Shown piece by piece: positions 35,056-43,389 of a DNA stretch of 44,760 nt. Under the pieces are notes generated by a model. The model was not told the DNA's origin. It did no database searches and saw only the letters and a program-made list of their open reading frames with translations. The stretch is from Paracoccaceae bacterium. Its GTDB lineage: Bacteria; Pseudomonadota; Alphaproteobacteria; Rhodobacterales; Rhodobacteraceae. The stretch spans positions 1 to 44,760 of the forward strand of contig JAPUEK010000084.1 of NCBI GenBank assembly GCA_027492585.1. Reading direction: 5' to 3'. The position numbers and the translations under genes are program-made. Position 1 is the stretch's first letter. Each line of letters begins with the position of its first letter.

Positions 35056-36138
35056 ATGAACCGCAGACATCTTCTTGCGACCGCCGCCTTCGGCCTGTCA
35101 CTGGCTTTCGGTGGCGCCGCGCTGGCACAGGACAAGACGAAGGCTTGCTTCGTCTATATCGGCACCGTGACCGATGGCGGCTGGACCCAGGCCCACCATA
35201 CTGCCGTCCTGAAGGCGCAGGAGCACTTTGGCGACAAGGTTGACTTCATGTGGCAGGAATCGGTTCCCGAGGGTGCCGACGCCGAGCGTGTGATGACGCA
35301 GATGGCGCTCGGAGGGTGCGACATCATCTTCTCGACCTCCTTTGGCTACATGGACCCGACCAATGCCGTCGCGGCCAAGTTCCCCGACGTGAAATTCGAA
35401 CATGCGACCGGCTTCAAACGCGAGCATCCGAATGTCGGCACCTATAACGCCCGTTTCTACGAAGGGCGCGCCGTCGAGGGCGTGATCGCGGGTCGCATGA
35501 CCAAGACCAACAAGATCGGCTACATTGCATCGTTCCCGATCCCCGAAGTGATCATGGGGATCAACTCCTACTACCTGAACGCCAAGAAGGTGAACCCGGC
35601 GGTCGAGATCAGCGTGGTCTGGGCCTACACCTGGTTCGATCCGGCGAAAGAGGCGGATGCCGCCAAGGCGCTGATCGACGCGGGCGTCGATGTGATCGCG
35701 GCCCATACCGATTCGACCGCGCCGCTGGCCGAAATCGCCAAGACCGATGGCAAGGTCATCGGCTTCGGCCAGGCCTCGGACATGGCGGAATACAAGCCCA
35801 GCCCGCGCGTCACCTCGATCATCGACGACTGGTCGCCCTATTACATCAAGCAGATCCAGTCCGTCATTGATGGCAACTGGGAAAGCCGCGACACATGGGA
35901 TGGCATCAAGGAAGGCACCGTCGGCATCGGCGAGTTCACCGGCCTGCCGGATGACGTGAAGGCCGAGGCCGAGGCGCTGCGCGACGGGATCGCGGCCGGC
36001 ACGGTTCACCCCTTCACCGGCCCGATCAAGAAGCAGGACGGCTCCGACTGGCTCGCCGATGGCGCGACCGCGCCGGACGGCGACCTGCTCGGCATGAACT
36101 TCTATGTCGAAGGCATCACCGGCGACATTCCGAAGTGA
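35056..36138 (+). CDS. BMP family ABC transporter substrate-binding protein
   Basis: A 360-residue periplasmic binding protein of the BMP/PnrA (Med) family. A twin-Arg-free signal peptide (MNRRHLLATAAFGLSLAFGGAALAQ, about 1-25) is followed by the family start KACFVYIGTVTDGGWTQAHH. The block ISTSFGYMDPTNAVAAKFPDVKFEHATG (here IIFSTSFGY...) and VGTYNARFYEGRAVEGVIAG and the late IDDWSPYYIKQIQSVIDGNW complete the family pattern. It lacks the lipobox cysteine of spirochaete members, as expected for a soluble Gram-negative protein. CGGGAG precedes the ATG. Last gene of the operon, before a strong terminator. Placement after xdhABC suggests purine bases or nucleosides, or urate, as ligand. Confidence 0.92.
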   Translation: MNRRHLLATAAFGLSLAFGGAALAQDKTKACFVYIGTVTDGGWTQAHHTAVLKAQEHFGDKVDFMWQESVPEGADAERVMTQMALGGCDIIFSTSFGYMDPTNAVAAKFPDVKFEHATGFKREHPNVGTYNARFYEGRAVEGVIAGRMTKTNKIGYIASFPIPEVIMGINSYYLNAKKVNPAVEISVVWAYTWFDPAKEADAAKALIDAGVDVIAAHTDSTAPLAEIAKTDGKVIGFGQASDMAEYKPSPRVTSIIDDWSPYYIKQIQSVIDGNWESRDTWDGIKEGTVGIGEFTGLPDDVKAEAEALRDGIAAGTVHPFTGPIKKQDGSDWLADGATAPDGDLLGMNFYVEGITGDIPK

Positions 36139-36157
36139 TCGCATCCTGATGCAAGGG

Positions 36158-36183
36158 AAAGGCCCGCTTCGGCGGGCCTTTTT
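36158..36183 (+). terminator. Rho-independent terminator of the purine transporter operon
   Basis: AAAGGCCCGC, loop TTCG, GCGGGCC and then TTTTT: a strong GC stem with a stable tetraloop and a T-run, 20 bp after the binding-protein stop. Confidence 0.88.
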
Positions 36184-36224
36184 CATGGCTTGGGGCGTCG
36201 GGCGGGCAACGCGGGCGGCAGGCC

Positions 36225-36284
36225 CCGGAGGGGTTTTGCACCCCTCCGGACCTCCCCGCAGGATACTTGAGGCAAGATGAAAGG
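36225..36284 (+). repeat. Intergenic hairpin repeat, copy D
   Basis: Stem CCGGAGGGG (36225-36233) and CCCCTCCGG (36241-36249), loop TTTTGCA as in copy A; tail ACCTCCCCGCAGGATACTTG, then AGGCAAGATGAAAGG, to 36284. The tail has the TACTTGAGG variant, close to copy B's TGTTTGAGG. It sits between convergent transcripts. Confidence 0.8.
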
Positions 36285-36307
36285 GGCGGCGGCGGGTTTG
36301 CGGCCCT

Positions 36308-37375
36308 CTAACGGTCTTTGAGCAGCCGCGCCCCGATCTTGGCCACGGTGACGGCCAGCACGATCCGCGCCACATGATGGGCGGTGACATAGATCACGCT
36401 CATATGCAGCGACAGGGCGATGAGGCTCATCTCGGCCAGCCCGCCCGGCGCGAAGGCGAGGAAGGCGGCGGCAAGCGGCTCTCCCGCAAGGGCGTGGACG
36501 GCGCTGCCGAAGCCGAAGGCCAGCAGCAGGGCGGCCGCCCCGTTGAGGCTCGCCAGAGCCGTCGCGCGGTGGAGAAGGCCGCGCTCCATCCCGGCGAAAC
36601 GCGCACCGAGCCCGGTGCCAAGGACCACCTGCGTCACGGCCACGGCCCAGGCGGGCGGCACGCCATGCACCACCCCGCTGACATGCAGAAGCGCCGAGGC
36701 GGTTAGCGGGCCGGTCATGATCCAGGCCGGAAACCGCAGACTCCGCGCGATCCAGACCCCGGCACCGCCAGCCGCCGCCAGAAGGGCGGCATCGCGCAGG
36801 CTCAGCGTCGCGCCGCCGCCGATCCGCGCTCCGCCCGCCGATCCGACCGCCTGGCCCGTCAGCGCCCAGAAGATCATCGGCACGGTCAGGATGGTCAGGA
36901 TCAGCCGCAGGAATTGCAGCACGGTCAGCAGCCGCACATCCGCCCCGGCCTCCTCGCCGAGCTGGACGCTTTCCAGCAAGCCGCCCGGCACCGCGCCGAA
37001 GAAGGCCTCGGCCCGCGGCAACCCGCCGCGCCGGTAGATCGCATAGCCGATGGCATGGGAGATCGGGATGAAGAGGCAAAGCGCCGCCAGCGACGGCCCC
37101 CAGCCGAGCGCCTGCCGCGCCACCTCCGGCGTGAAGGCCCCGCCGATGGAGACGCCGATCACCGGCACGAAGGAAAAGCGCAGGCGCGAGGGCAGCGTCA
37201 CCGGCTTGCCGAAGGGCCGCCAGCCCTGTGCCGCGATCACCCCCGTCACGAGGAGCGAGCCGAGCAGATAGCCGAGCGGCAGGTGCGCCCATGAGGCCAG
37301 AAAGCCGCCGGCCGCGGCGAGGGTGAGCGTCACCCCGAGAGCAACGAGATCGGTGCCGAAGAGGCGGGGCGTCAT
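36308..37375 (-). CDS. AbrB family transporter (ammonia-monooxygenase-like membrane protein)
   Basis: A 355-residue integral membrane protein with about ten helices arranged as two AbrB duplication repeats; LPLGYLLGSLLVTGVIA, AEAFFGAVPGGLLESVQLGEEAGADVR and AFLAFAPGGLAEMSLIALSLHMSVIYVTAHH are the repeat-core segments (each with a PGG(L)(L/A)E motif). The name comes from Bacillus AbrB-like putative ammonia monooxygenases, but it is a permease-like protein of unknown cargo and not the transition-state regulator. Translated 10 bp after slyX on the same strand. Confidence 0.85.
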   Translation of the reverse strand: MTPRLFGTDLVALGVTLTLAAAGGFLASWAHLPLGYLLGSLLVTGVIAAQGWRPFGKPVTLPSRLRFSFVPVIGVSIGGAFTPEVARQALGWGPSLAALCLFIPISHAIGYAIYRRGGLPRAEAFFGAVPGGLLESVQLGEEAGADVRLLTVLQFLRLILTILTVPMIFWALTGQAVGSAGGARIGGGATLSLRDAALLAAAGGAGVWIARSLRFPAWIMTGPLTASALLHVSGVVHGVPPAWAVAVTQVVLGTGLGARFAGMERGLLHRATALASLNGAAALLLAFGFGSAVHALAGEPLAAAFLAFAPGGLAEMSLIALSLHMSVIYVTAHHVARIVLAVTVAKIGARLLKDR

Positions 37376-37385
37376 GGGCGCGCGA

Positions 37386-37583
37386 TCACCAGTGCGGGGG
37401 CTTCTGGTTGGCGGCGGGGGCCTCGCCCGCCGCTTCGCGTTCCGCCTCGCGCTCGGCCAGAAGCTGGGTCAGGCGCAGGAGGCGGTCGATGTCCCTGCTC
37501 TGGCGCGCCACCACGTCGGAAAGATCCTCCACCGCGCGGATCAGATGCGCCACCCGTTCCTCCAGCCCCTCCACCCGGTCCAT
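37386..37583 (-). CDS. slyX: SlyX family protein
   Basis: A 65-residue coiled-coil protein: VEGLEERVAHLIRAVEDLSDVVARQSRDIDRLLRLTQLLAEREAERE forms regular heptads, and the family's PPHW end is present exactly (QKPPHW). The cellular role of SlyX is unclear. The start at 37583 is chosen because it gives normal family length and has AAGGG upstream. Divergent from hisS. Confidence 0.85.
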   Translation of the reverse strand: MDRVEGLEERVAHLIRAVEDLSDVVARQSRDIDRLLRLTQLLAEREAEREAAGEAPAANQKPPHW

Positions 37584-37727
37584 GCGCTGCCCTTTCCGCT
37601 GCTTTCCTGCCGTTTCTGGCGCGTTTCCCGGCAGGATGCCACCCCCTGCGATCGCGGCCACGGACCTGCCGTGCTTGCCGCCCGCAGGGGGTTCCGCTAA
37701 AGGGGCTGCAAGCCAAGGAAACATGCC

Positions 37728-39197
37728 ATGTCACAGGACAAGATCCGCCGCCCCCGCGCCGAGACGCCGAAAGGCTTCCGCGATTACTTCGGGGCCGAAG
37801 TCACCGAGCGCAACGCCATGCTGGCGGCGATCACGGCGGTCTATCATCGCTACGGCTTCGACCCGCTGGAGACGAGTGCCGTGGAAACCGTCGAGGCGCT
37901 CGGCAAGTTCCTGCCCGATGTGGACCGACCGAACGAAGGCGTCTTCGGCTGGCAGGAAGAGGGCGACTGGCTGGCGCTGCGCTATGACCTGACCGCGCCG
38001 CTGGCACGGGTCGCGGCGCAGTTCCGCAACGATCTGCCGACGCCCTACCGCCGCTATGCCATGGGGCCGGTCTGGCGCAACGAAAAGCCCGGTCCTGGGC
38101 GGTTCCGGCAGTTCTATCAATGCGATGCCGATACGGTCGGTTCCGCTTCGGTCGCCGCCGATGCCGAGATCTGCGCCATGCTGGCCGATGCGCTTGAAAT
38201 CGTCGGCATCCCGCGCGGCGACTATGTGGTGAAGGTCAACAACCGCAAGGTGCTGAACGGGGTTATGGAGGCGGCGGGCCTGTCGGGCGGTGACAGGGAG
38301 GCCGAGCGCGGGATCGTCCTGCGCGCCATCGACAAGATCGACCGGCTCGGGGAAGACGGCGTGCGCGCCCTGCTCGGGGCGGGCCGCAAGGATGAGAGCG
38401 GCGATTTCACCAAGGGTGCGGGGCTGTCAGCGGATCAGGCCGAGGTGGTGATGGGGTTCACCAGTGCCAGGCGCGACAGCGGGGCGGCCACGGTGGCGCG
38501 GCTGCGGGAGCTTGTGGGTGCCTCGGTGATCGGCGGCGAGGGGGTGGCGGAGCTGGAAACCATCGCCGAGTTGCTGGAGGCCCAGGGTTATGGCCCCGAC
38601 CGGATCGTGCTTGACCCCGGCGTCGTCCGCGGTCTCGGCTATTACACCGGGCCGGTTTATGAGGCCGAGCTGACCTTTGAAATCCTTGACGAAAAGGGCC
38701 GCAAGCGCTCCTTCGGGTCGGTGGCGGGCGGCGGGCGCTATGACGATCTGGTCAAGCGCTTCACCGGCCAGTCGGTGCCGGCCACCGGGGTTTCCATCGG
38801 CGTGGACCGTCTTCTGGCTGCGCTGCGCGCCAAGGGCCGCAGCACGGGCGAGACGGCGGGGCCGGTCGTCGTCACGGTGATGGACCGTGACCGCATGGCC
38901 GATTACATGGCCATGGTGGGCGAGCTGCGGCAGGCGGGCATCCGGGCGGAGGTTTACCTCGGCAATCCGAAGAACTTCGGCAACCAGTTGAAATATGCCG
39001 ACAAACGCCAAAGCCCCGTCGCCGTGATCCAGGGCGGCAACGAGGCGGAGAAGGGTGTGGTCATCCTCAAGGACCTGATCCTCGGGGCGAAGATCGCCGA
39101 GGGCGCGAGCCTTGAGGAATGGAAGAGCCGCCCCGCGCAGGTCGAGGTGGCCCGCGCCGATCTGGTGGGCGAAGTGCGGAAGATGCTTGCGCCATGA
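37728..39197 (+). CDS. hisS: Histidyl-tRNA synthetase
   Basis: A 489-residue class II aminoacyl-tRNA synthetase, the long alphaproteobacterial form. Motif 1 region [22 protein letters not shown], motif 2 [29 protein letters not shown], the histidine-binding [21 protein letters not shown] and motif 3 [16 protein letters not shown] are all present; a C-terminal anticodon-binding domain ([25 protein letters not shown] ... [15 protein letters not shown]) follows. CAAGGAAAC precedes the ATG. It overlaps hisZ by ATGA and heads hisS-hisZ-hisG. Confidence 0.96.
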   Translation: MSQDKIRRPRAETPKGFRDYFGAEVTERNAMLAAITAVYHRYGFDPLETSAVETVEALGKFLPDVDRPNEGVFGWQEEGDWLALRYDLTAPLARVAAQFRNDLPTPYRRYAMGPVWRNEKPGPGRFRQFYQCDADTVGSASVAADAEICAMLADALEIVGIPRGDYVVKVNNRKVLNGVMEAAGLSGGDREAERGIVLRAIDKIDRLGEDGVRALLGAGRKDESGDFTKGAGLSADQAEVVMGFTSARRDSGAATVARLRELVGASVIGGEGVAELETIAELLEAQGYGPDRIVLDPGVVRGLGYYTGPVYEAELTFEILDEKGRKRSFGSVAGGGRYDDLVKRFTGQSVPATGVSIGVDRLLAALRAKGRSTGETAGPVVVTVMDRDRMADYMAMVGELRQAGIRAEVYLGNPKNFGNQLKYADKRQSPVAVIQGGNEAEKGVVILKDLILGAKIAEGASLEEWKSRPAQVEVARADLVGEVRKMLAP

Positions 39198-40288
39198 CAA
39201 AGGCCGCGATCCGCGCCGAGGCGGAGGCGCTTTTCGCCGCCTTTCAGGCCGCCGGCGCCCTGCCGGTGGAAACGGAGATCCTCCAGCCCGCCGGCACGCT
39301 TCTGGACCTTTACGGCGAGGATATCCGCGCCCGCGCCTATGTGACCATGGACCCCTTGCGCGGCGAGATGATGCTGCGCCCGGATTTCACCGTGCCGGTG
39401 GTGCAGGCCCATATGGCCCATGGCGCGGAACCGGCGCGCTACTGCTATTGCGGCGAGGTTTTCCGCAAGCAGGAGCATCTCGACAACCGCGCGCAGGAAT
39501 ATCTTCAGGTCGGCTTCGAGATCTTCGACCGCGCGGCGCCGGAGGCGGCGGATGCCGAGGCTTTCGCGCTCTTTGCCGGAACGCTCGCGCCGCTGAGCCT
39601 GCGGCCCGTGACCGGCGATATCGGCATCCTCATGGCCGCCGTGCGGGGGCTTGAGACGACGGAGCGGCGCAAGGCGGCCCTTCTGCGCCACATCTGGCGG
39701 CCGCAGCGGTTCCGCGCGCTGCTCGACCGTTTTGCCGGCCGCGCACCCATGCCCCCGGCGCGGGCGCATCTGCTGGAGCGTCTGGCGACCGGCACGCCCG
39801 AGGCGCTGATCGCGGCGGCGGGCAACATGATCGGCTTGCGCGCGCCCGAAGACATCGCGGCCCGCGCGGCGGCGCTGATCGAGGATGCCTCGGTCAAGCC
39901 CATTTCCGCCCCCGAGGCGGCGCTGCTTTACGACCTGCTGTCGCTTCAGGCCCCGGCGCGGGCGGCGCTTGACCATCTGCGCGGCATCACGCCGATGCTG
40001 CCTGCCATCGCCCCCGCGGTGGACCGCTTCGAGACCCGGCTCGCCGCCCTTGCCGCGCGCGGCATCGCGGTCGAAAGCCTCGCCTTCGAGGCGAGCCTCG
40101 GGCGGACCTCGATGGAATATTATGACGGCTTCGTCTTTTCCTTCCATGGCCCGCAGGGCTGGCCGCCGATCGCCAGCGGCGGGCGCTATGATGCGCTGAC
40201 GGCGGTGCTGGGGCAGGGACGCTCCATCCCGGCGGTGGGCGGCATCATCCGGCCGCATCTGGTTGCGGCGCTGAAAGGGGCGGTCTGA
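39194..40288 (+). CDS. hisZ: ATP phosphoribosyltransferase regulatory subunit
   Basis: A 364-residue paralogue of the HisRS catalytic domain that activates short-form HisG and makes it sensitive to histidine. HisRS-like motif 2 ([45 protein letters not shown]) and a motif 3-like [26 protein letters not shown] are visible, but the histidyl-adenylate residues seen in hisS (GLGYYTG) are replaced ([12 protein letters not shown]). It has no anticodon domain. It overlaps hisS and hisG by a few bases, so equal expression is likely. Confidence 0.93.
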   Translation: MTKAAIRAEAEALFAAFQAAGALPVETEILQPAGTLLDLYGEDIRARAYVTMDPLRGEMMLRPDFTVPVVQAHMAHGAEPARYCYCGEVFRKQEHLDNRAQEYLQVGFEIFDRAAPEAADAEAFALFAGTLAPLSLRPVTGDIGILMAAVRGLETTERRKAALLRHIWRPQRFRALLDRFAGRAPMPPARAHLLERLATGTPEALIAAAGNMIGLRAPEDIAARAAALIEDASVKPISAPEAALLYDLLSLQAPARAALDHLRGITPMLPAIAPAVDRFETRLAALAARGIAVESLAFEASLGRTSMEYYDGFVFSFHGPQGWPPIASGGRYDALTAVLGQGRSIPAVGGIIRPHLVAALKGAV

Positions 40289-40998
40289 TGCTGAAGATCG
40301 GGGTGCCGTCCAAGGGCCGCTTGATGGAGAAGACCTTCGACTGGTTCGGGGCGCGCGGGGTGACCATGCGCCAGACCGGCAACGAGCGCGAATATTCCGG
40401 CGCCGTCGATGGGGTGGAGGGGGTGGAACTGGTGCTCCTTTCCGCAGGCGAGATCCCGCGGGAACTGGCGGCGGGGCGCATCCACCTTGGCGTGACCGGC
40501 ACCGATCTGGTGCGCGACAAGCTCGCCGACTGGTCGAAACAGGTGGCGGAGCTGGCGCCGCTCGGCTTTGGCCATGCGGACCTGATCCTCGCGGTTCCGG
40601 CCTGCTGGATCGACGTGGATACGCTCGACGATCTCGATGCGGCGGCGGCGGCGTTTCGTGCCGCCCATGGCTTCCGCCTGCGGATCGCCACCAAATATCA
40701 CCGTCTGGTGCGGGAATTCCTGACCGCGCAAGGTGTTGCGGATTATCAGCTCGTGGACAGCCAGGGGGCCACCGAAGGCACGGTGAAGAACCTGACCGCC
40801 GAAGCGATTGCCGACATCACCTCCTCCGGTGAGACGTTGCGGGCGAACCACCTGAAGATCCTGTCGGACGGGCTGATCCTGCAAAGCCAGGCGGTGCTTT
40901 TCGCTTCCCGCCCTGCGGATTGGTCCGGGGCGCGGGAGGCCTTGGGGGTGCTGGCGGACCGGCTCGGTCTGGCGCTGCCCGAAGGGCTGGCGGCCTGA
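40288..40998 (+). CDS. hisG: ATP phosphoribosyltransferase, short form, catalytic subunit
   Basis: The first enzyme of histidine synthesis, joining ATP and PRPP. At 236 residues it is the short form that needs HisZ, which lies just upstream. GVPSKGRLMEKTFDWF is the N-terminal family block; LGVTGTDLVRDKL and the PRPP-site segment DSQGATEGTVKNLTAEAIADITSSGETLRANHLKIL are clear. The long-form regulatory domain is absent. No leader peptide rich in His codons is seen upstream of the operon. Confidence 0.95.
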   Translation: MLKIGVPSKGRLMEKTFDWFGARGVTMRQTGNEREYSGAVDGVEGVELVLLSAGEIPRELAAGRIHLGVTGTDLVRDKLADWSKQVAELAPLGFGHADLILAVPACWIDVDTLDDLDAAAAAFRAAHGFRLRIATKYHRLVREFLTAQGVADYQLVDSQGATEGTVKNLTAEAIADITSSGETLRANHLKILSDGLILQSQAVLFASRPADWSGAREALGVLADRLGLALPEGLAA

Positions 40999-41086
40999 GC
41001 GGCTCCGCCCGCACTTGACCGCAGGCCGGATCGGGGTAACCTCTGGCCAGCCCCGCCTTCCCGGCCCAGCTCCTCAAGGTCCCGCC

Positions 41087-41431
41087 ATGCGCCGCGTTCT
41101 GCTTGCCCTCTGCCTTCTGCCGCTGCCGCTCCATGCCGAGGGGCTGGCCACCGCAAAGGACCTGCGCGCCGCGATCATCGGCAATACGGTGGAAGGCTCC
41201 ATGATGGCCTCCGGCGGCTATGCCGAATTCTACGCCCCCGACGGCAGCATCCATGGCAAGGATTACGATGGCCGATGGAGCTTTGACGGGGATCGCATGT
41301 GTTTCGCCTATGGCGAGGACCCGCCGGCCTGCTGGGGGGCGGAGATCAGCGGCGGCAAGGTGGTGTGGATGGGCGCGTCGGGCGAAGAAGGCTCAGGCAC
41401 CATCCGCGCCGGAAACCCCTCCGGCTGGTAG
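41087..41431 (+). CDS. Small secreted protein, unrecognised
   Basis: A 114-residue protein with a short signal peptide (MRRVLLALCLLPLPLHAEG). The mature part has NTVEGSMMASGGYAEFYAPDGSIHGKDYDGRWSFDGDRMCFAYGEDPPACWGAEI, a beta-rich pattern of a small barrel, with two cysteines (CF, CW) that could form a periplasmic disulphide. Family unknown to me; related short domains are common in Rhodobacterales. Its last 39 bp overlap the convergent DMT-permease gene. Confidence 0.75.
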   Translation: MRRVLLALCLLPLPLHAEGLATAKDLRAAIIGNTVEGSMMASGGYAEFYAPDGSIHGKDYDGRWSFDGDRMCFAYGEDPPACWGAEISGGKVVWMGASGEEGSGTIRAGNPSGW

Positions 41432-42304
41432 CCTGCGCGCCGGTTTGCGGCTGACGAGCGCCACGCCGATGGCTGCAAGCGCCATGCCGGCCCAGCTCAG
41501 CGGCGGCATCGCCTCCCCCAGGAGCGGCCAGGCGAAGAGTGCCGAGAGCGGCGGCACGAGGTAGAACAGCGAGGAGACCCGCGCCACCTCCCCCGCCCGG
41601 ATCATGGCGAGCAGCAGCGACATGGCCAGCAGGGAATTGGCGACGACGAGATAGGCCATGGCCCAGAGGAACTCCCCATCCCAGCGTACCGCCATGGATT
41701 CCGTCGCCCAGGCGGCGGGCAGGGTGCAGGCGGCGCCCACGGCATATTGGATCAGATTGGCGCTGACCGGGTGGTGGGAGGCGCCGAAGCGCTTCTCCCA
41801 GAGCGTGCCGGTGGTGATGCCGAAGAGTGCGAAGACCGTGCAGAGGAGGCCGAACAGGCTCTCCGCCGCGACGGAGGACCGCCCGAGGATCGCCAGAGCC
41901 GCCCCGCCGAGCCCGAGGATCAGTCCAAGCCAGCCGCGCGCGCCGACCTTCTCGCCGACCGTCACAGGGGCGGCGAGGGCCACGAGGATCGGTTGCAGGC
42001 AGACGATGATCGCCACCCCGCCCGCCGACACGCCGGATTTGAAGGCGACGTAGCAGAGCCCGAAATAGACGACCTGGATGAGAAAGCCGACCATGGCCAC
42101 ATGCAGCGCCCCGCGCCGGTCCGGGAAGGGCGGGCGCAGGATCAGCGCCACCGGCACCAGCAGGACCAGCACCAGCGAATAGCGCAGGGCGAGCACGGTC
42201 AGGGGTGCGGCATGGGTGACGGCGATCTTGGCCACGGCAAAGCCCGCCGACCACAGGACCAGAAACACGACAGGCGCAAGAAGCAGCCAGAGCGGCCTGG
42301 GCAT
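41393..42304 (-). CDS. EamA/DMT family permease
   Basis: A 303-residue inner-membrane transporter of the drug/metabolite superfamily: ten predicted helices in two EamA repeats (about 8-140 and 150-285), with VLWSAGFAVAKIAV near the N-terminus and LFYLVPPLSALFAWPLLGEAMPPLSWAGMALAAIGVALV in the second repeat, the classic EamA end. Substrate unknown; relatives export amino acids, nucleosides or metabolites. Overlaps the 3' end of the upstream convergent gene and follows DUF1489 by 35 bp on the same strand. Confidence 0.87.
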   Translation of the reverse strand: MPRPLWLLLAPVVFLVLWSAGFAVAKIAVTHAAPLTVLALRYSLVLVLLVPVALILRPPFPDRRGALHVAMVGFLIQVVYFGLCYVAFKSGVSAGGVAIIVCLQPILVALAAPVTVGEKVGARGWLGLILGLGGAALAILGRSSVAAESLFGLLCTVFALFGITTGTLWEKRFGASHHPVSANLIQYAVGAACTLPAAWATESMAVRWDGEFLWAMAYLVVANSLLAMSLLLAMIRAGEVARVSSLFYLVPPLSALFAWPLLGEAMPPLSWAGMALAAIGVALVSRKPARRLPAGGVSGADGA

Positions 42305-42339
42305 GGCTGCTCAACCGGCCTTGAAGGGGGAGGGCGCTT

Positions 42340-42768
42340 TCATCTCAGCCCGATCTCCGCCAGGGCGCGGGCCATCTCCGGCGGCAGGGCGTCGTCGCGG
42401 GCGCGGAGTTTCGGCAGGTCGCGCGGGGTCTCGTCGGGCGGCAGGTAGCGCCAGCCCTGAAAGGGGCGGCGGGGGGCGGGCTCGGTGCGGATCACCTCGG
42501 CATCCATCACGAGCGCGCACCGCTCGATCCCGTCGCCGCCCTGCCGGCGGGCCAATCCCAGCAGCCGCTGACGGGCGAGGATCACTCCCTTGATGACCCA
42601 ATAGAGCGAACCGCCGTTCAGCAGTTCCTCCTCGCGTTTGGGCCACATGCGGGTGACGTGTTCGGTGGTGCCGGGCGCCCATTGCGCGGCATGGAGCCGG
42701 TGCCAGTCGGTCAGATCCTCGACCGAGTCCGCGCCCACGCAGAGCTTGACGATATTCAGATGGTCCAC
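42340..42768 (-). CDS. DUF1489 family protein, GTG start
   Basis: A 142-residue soluble protein typical of alphaproteobacteria. The N-terminus HLNIVKLCVGADSVEDLTDW and the TEHVTRMWPKREEELLNGGSLYWVIKGVILARQRLLGL and PRRPFQGWRYL segments match DUF1489, which has no known function. A GTG start at 42768 (after GGGGGAATC) gives normal family length; an ATG pair at 42792/42795 would add nine non-conserved residues. Confidence 0.83.
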   Translation of the reverse strand: MDHLNIVKLCVGADSVEDLTDWHRLHAAQWAPGTTEHVTRMWPKREEELLNGGSLYWVIKGVILARQRLLGLARRQGGDGIERCALVMDAEVIRTEPAPRRPFQGWRYLPPDETPRDLPKLRARDDALPPEMARALAEIGLR

Positions 42769-43389
42769 GATTCCCCCGAGCCTTGGCACCATCATAGGCC
42801 GCCCCGCTCCGGCGGCAAGGGAGGGTGGCCGGCTGGGGATGGATGCCTGCTGAACCGGAGCGATGCGGGTGAAGGGAGGCGACGAGGATTGCAGGAGCCG
42901 GTGGCCAGACTGGTTGCGATGGCGAAAGGGCGCGGGATGGCTTCGGGGAAGGGCGGGGGCAGCTTCCGGCGCGCGCGGTGTGGCCTGAAGAAAAGCCGTG
43001 CAAATCTTCGACGGAAAGGCGCGGGACGCCTTTCTCATCGCTGAAGATGGCTCCGGAGAACCGGGTCGCCACCATGTCTTCCGCTGTTCCGGGCGCGCCG
43101 GACAGGCAGCGATTGCGGCCGCGGCAGATGTGGGTGGACGCCCAACCCAAGCAGCGGACACCCCCAGTCCGAAGTGCCGTGGCGGAGGTGCGGCCGGGAA
43201 GCGGGCCGGCCCCTGAAACAGCCGGAGCCGGTCGCGCAGGCGGGGTTGCGCCGTCGATCCATCGCCGCGGAACCGGGGAGAGACAAGGGGTTTGACCCTC
43301 TTGACACCGAGGCGCATATTGGGGACTTCCCCGCTGTTGCCGCAACCCCTGCCATCCGCCCCCCCTTTCCGAATTCGAGGACGCCGCCC
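42769..43389. other. Long gap upstream of nrdJ
   Basis: The 620 bases hold no gene I can support. The open frames in it are low-complexity Pro/Arg/Ser-rich on the minus strand. It does hold a perfect 8-bp hairpin (GAAAGGCG-CGGGA-CGCCTTTC, 43014-43034) and the nrdJ promoter candidate. I looked for a cobalamin riboswitch box on the plus strand and did not find a convincing one. Confidence 0.4.
43292..43320 (+). promoter_or_regulatory. Probable nrdJ promoter
   Basis: TTGACC (43292-43297), exactly 17 bp, then CATATT (43315-43320), about 70 bp before the nrdJ start. A second TTGACA at 43301 has no well-spaced -10. Clear NrdR boxes are not seen. Confidence 0.5.

Noticed and set aside
36308-37375. 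AbrB as a DNA-binding transition-state regulator
   Set aside because: The product is a multi-helix membrane protein of the similarly named permease family.
42769-43389. A cobalamin riboswitch before the B12-dependent reductase
   Set aside because: No B12-box-like sequence could be found on the plus strand; the class II enzyme also is not usually under such control when it is the only reductase.
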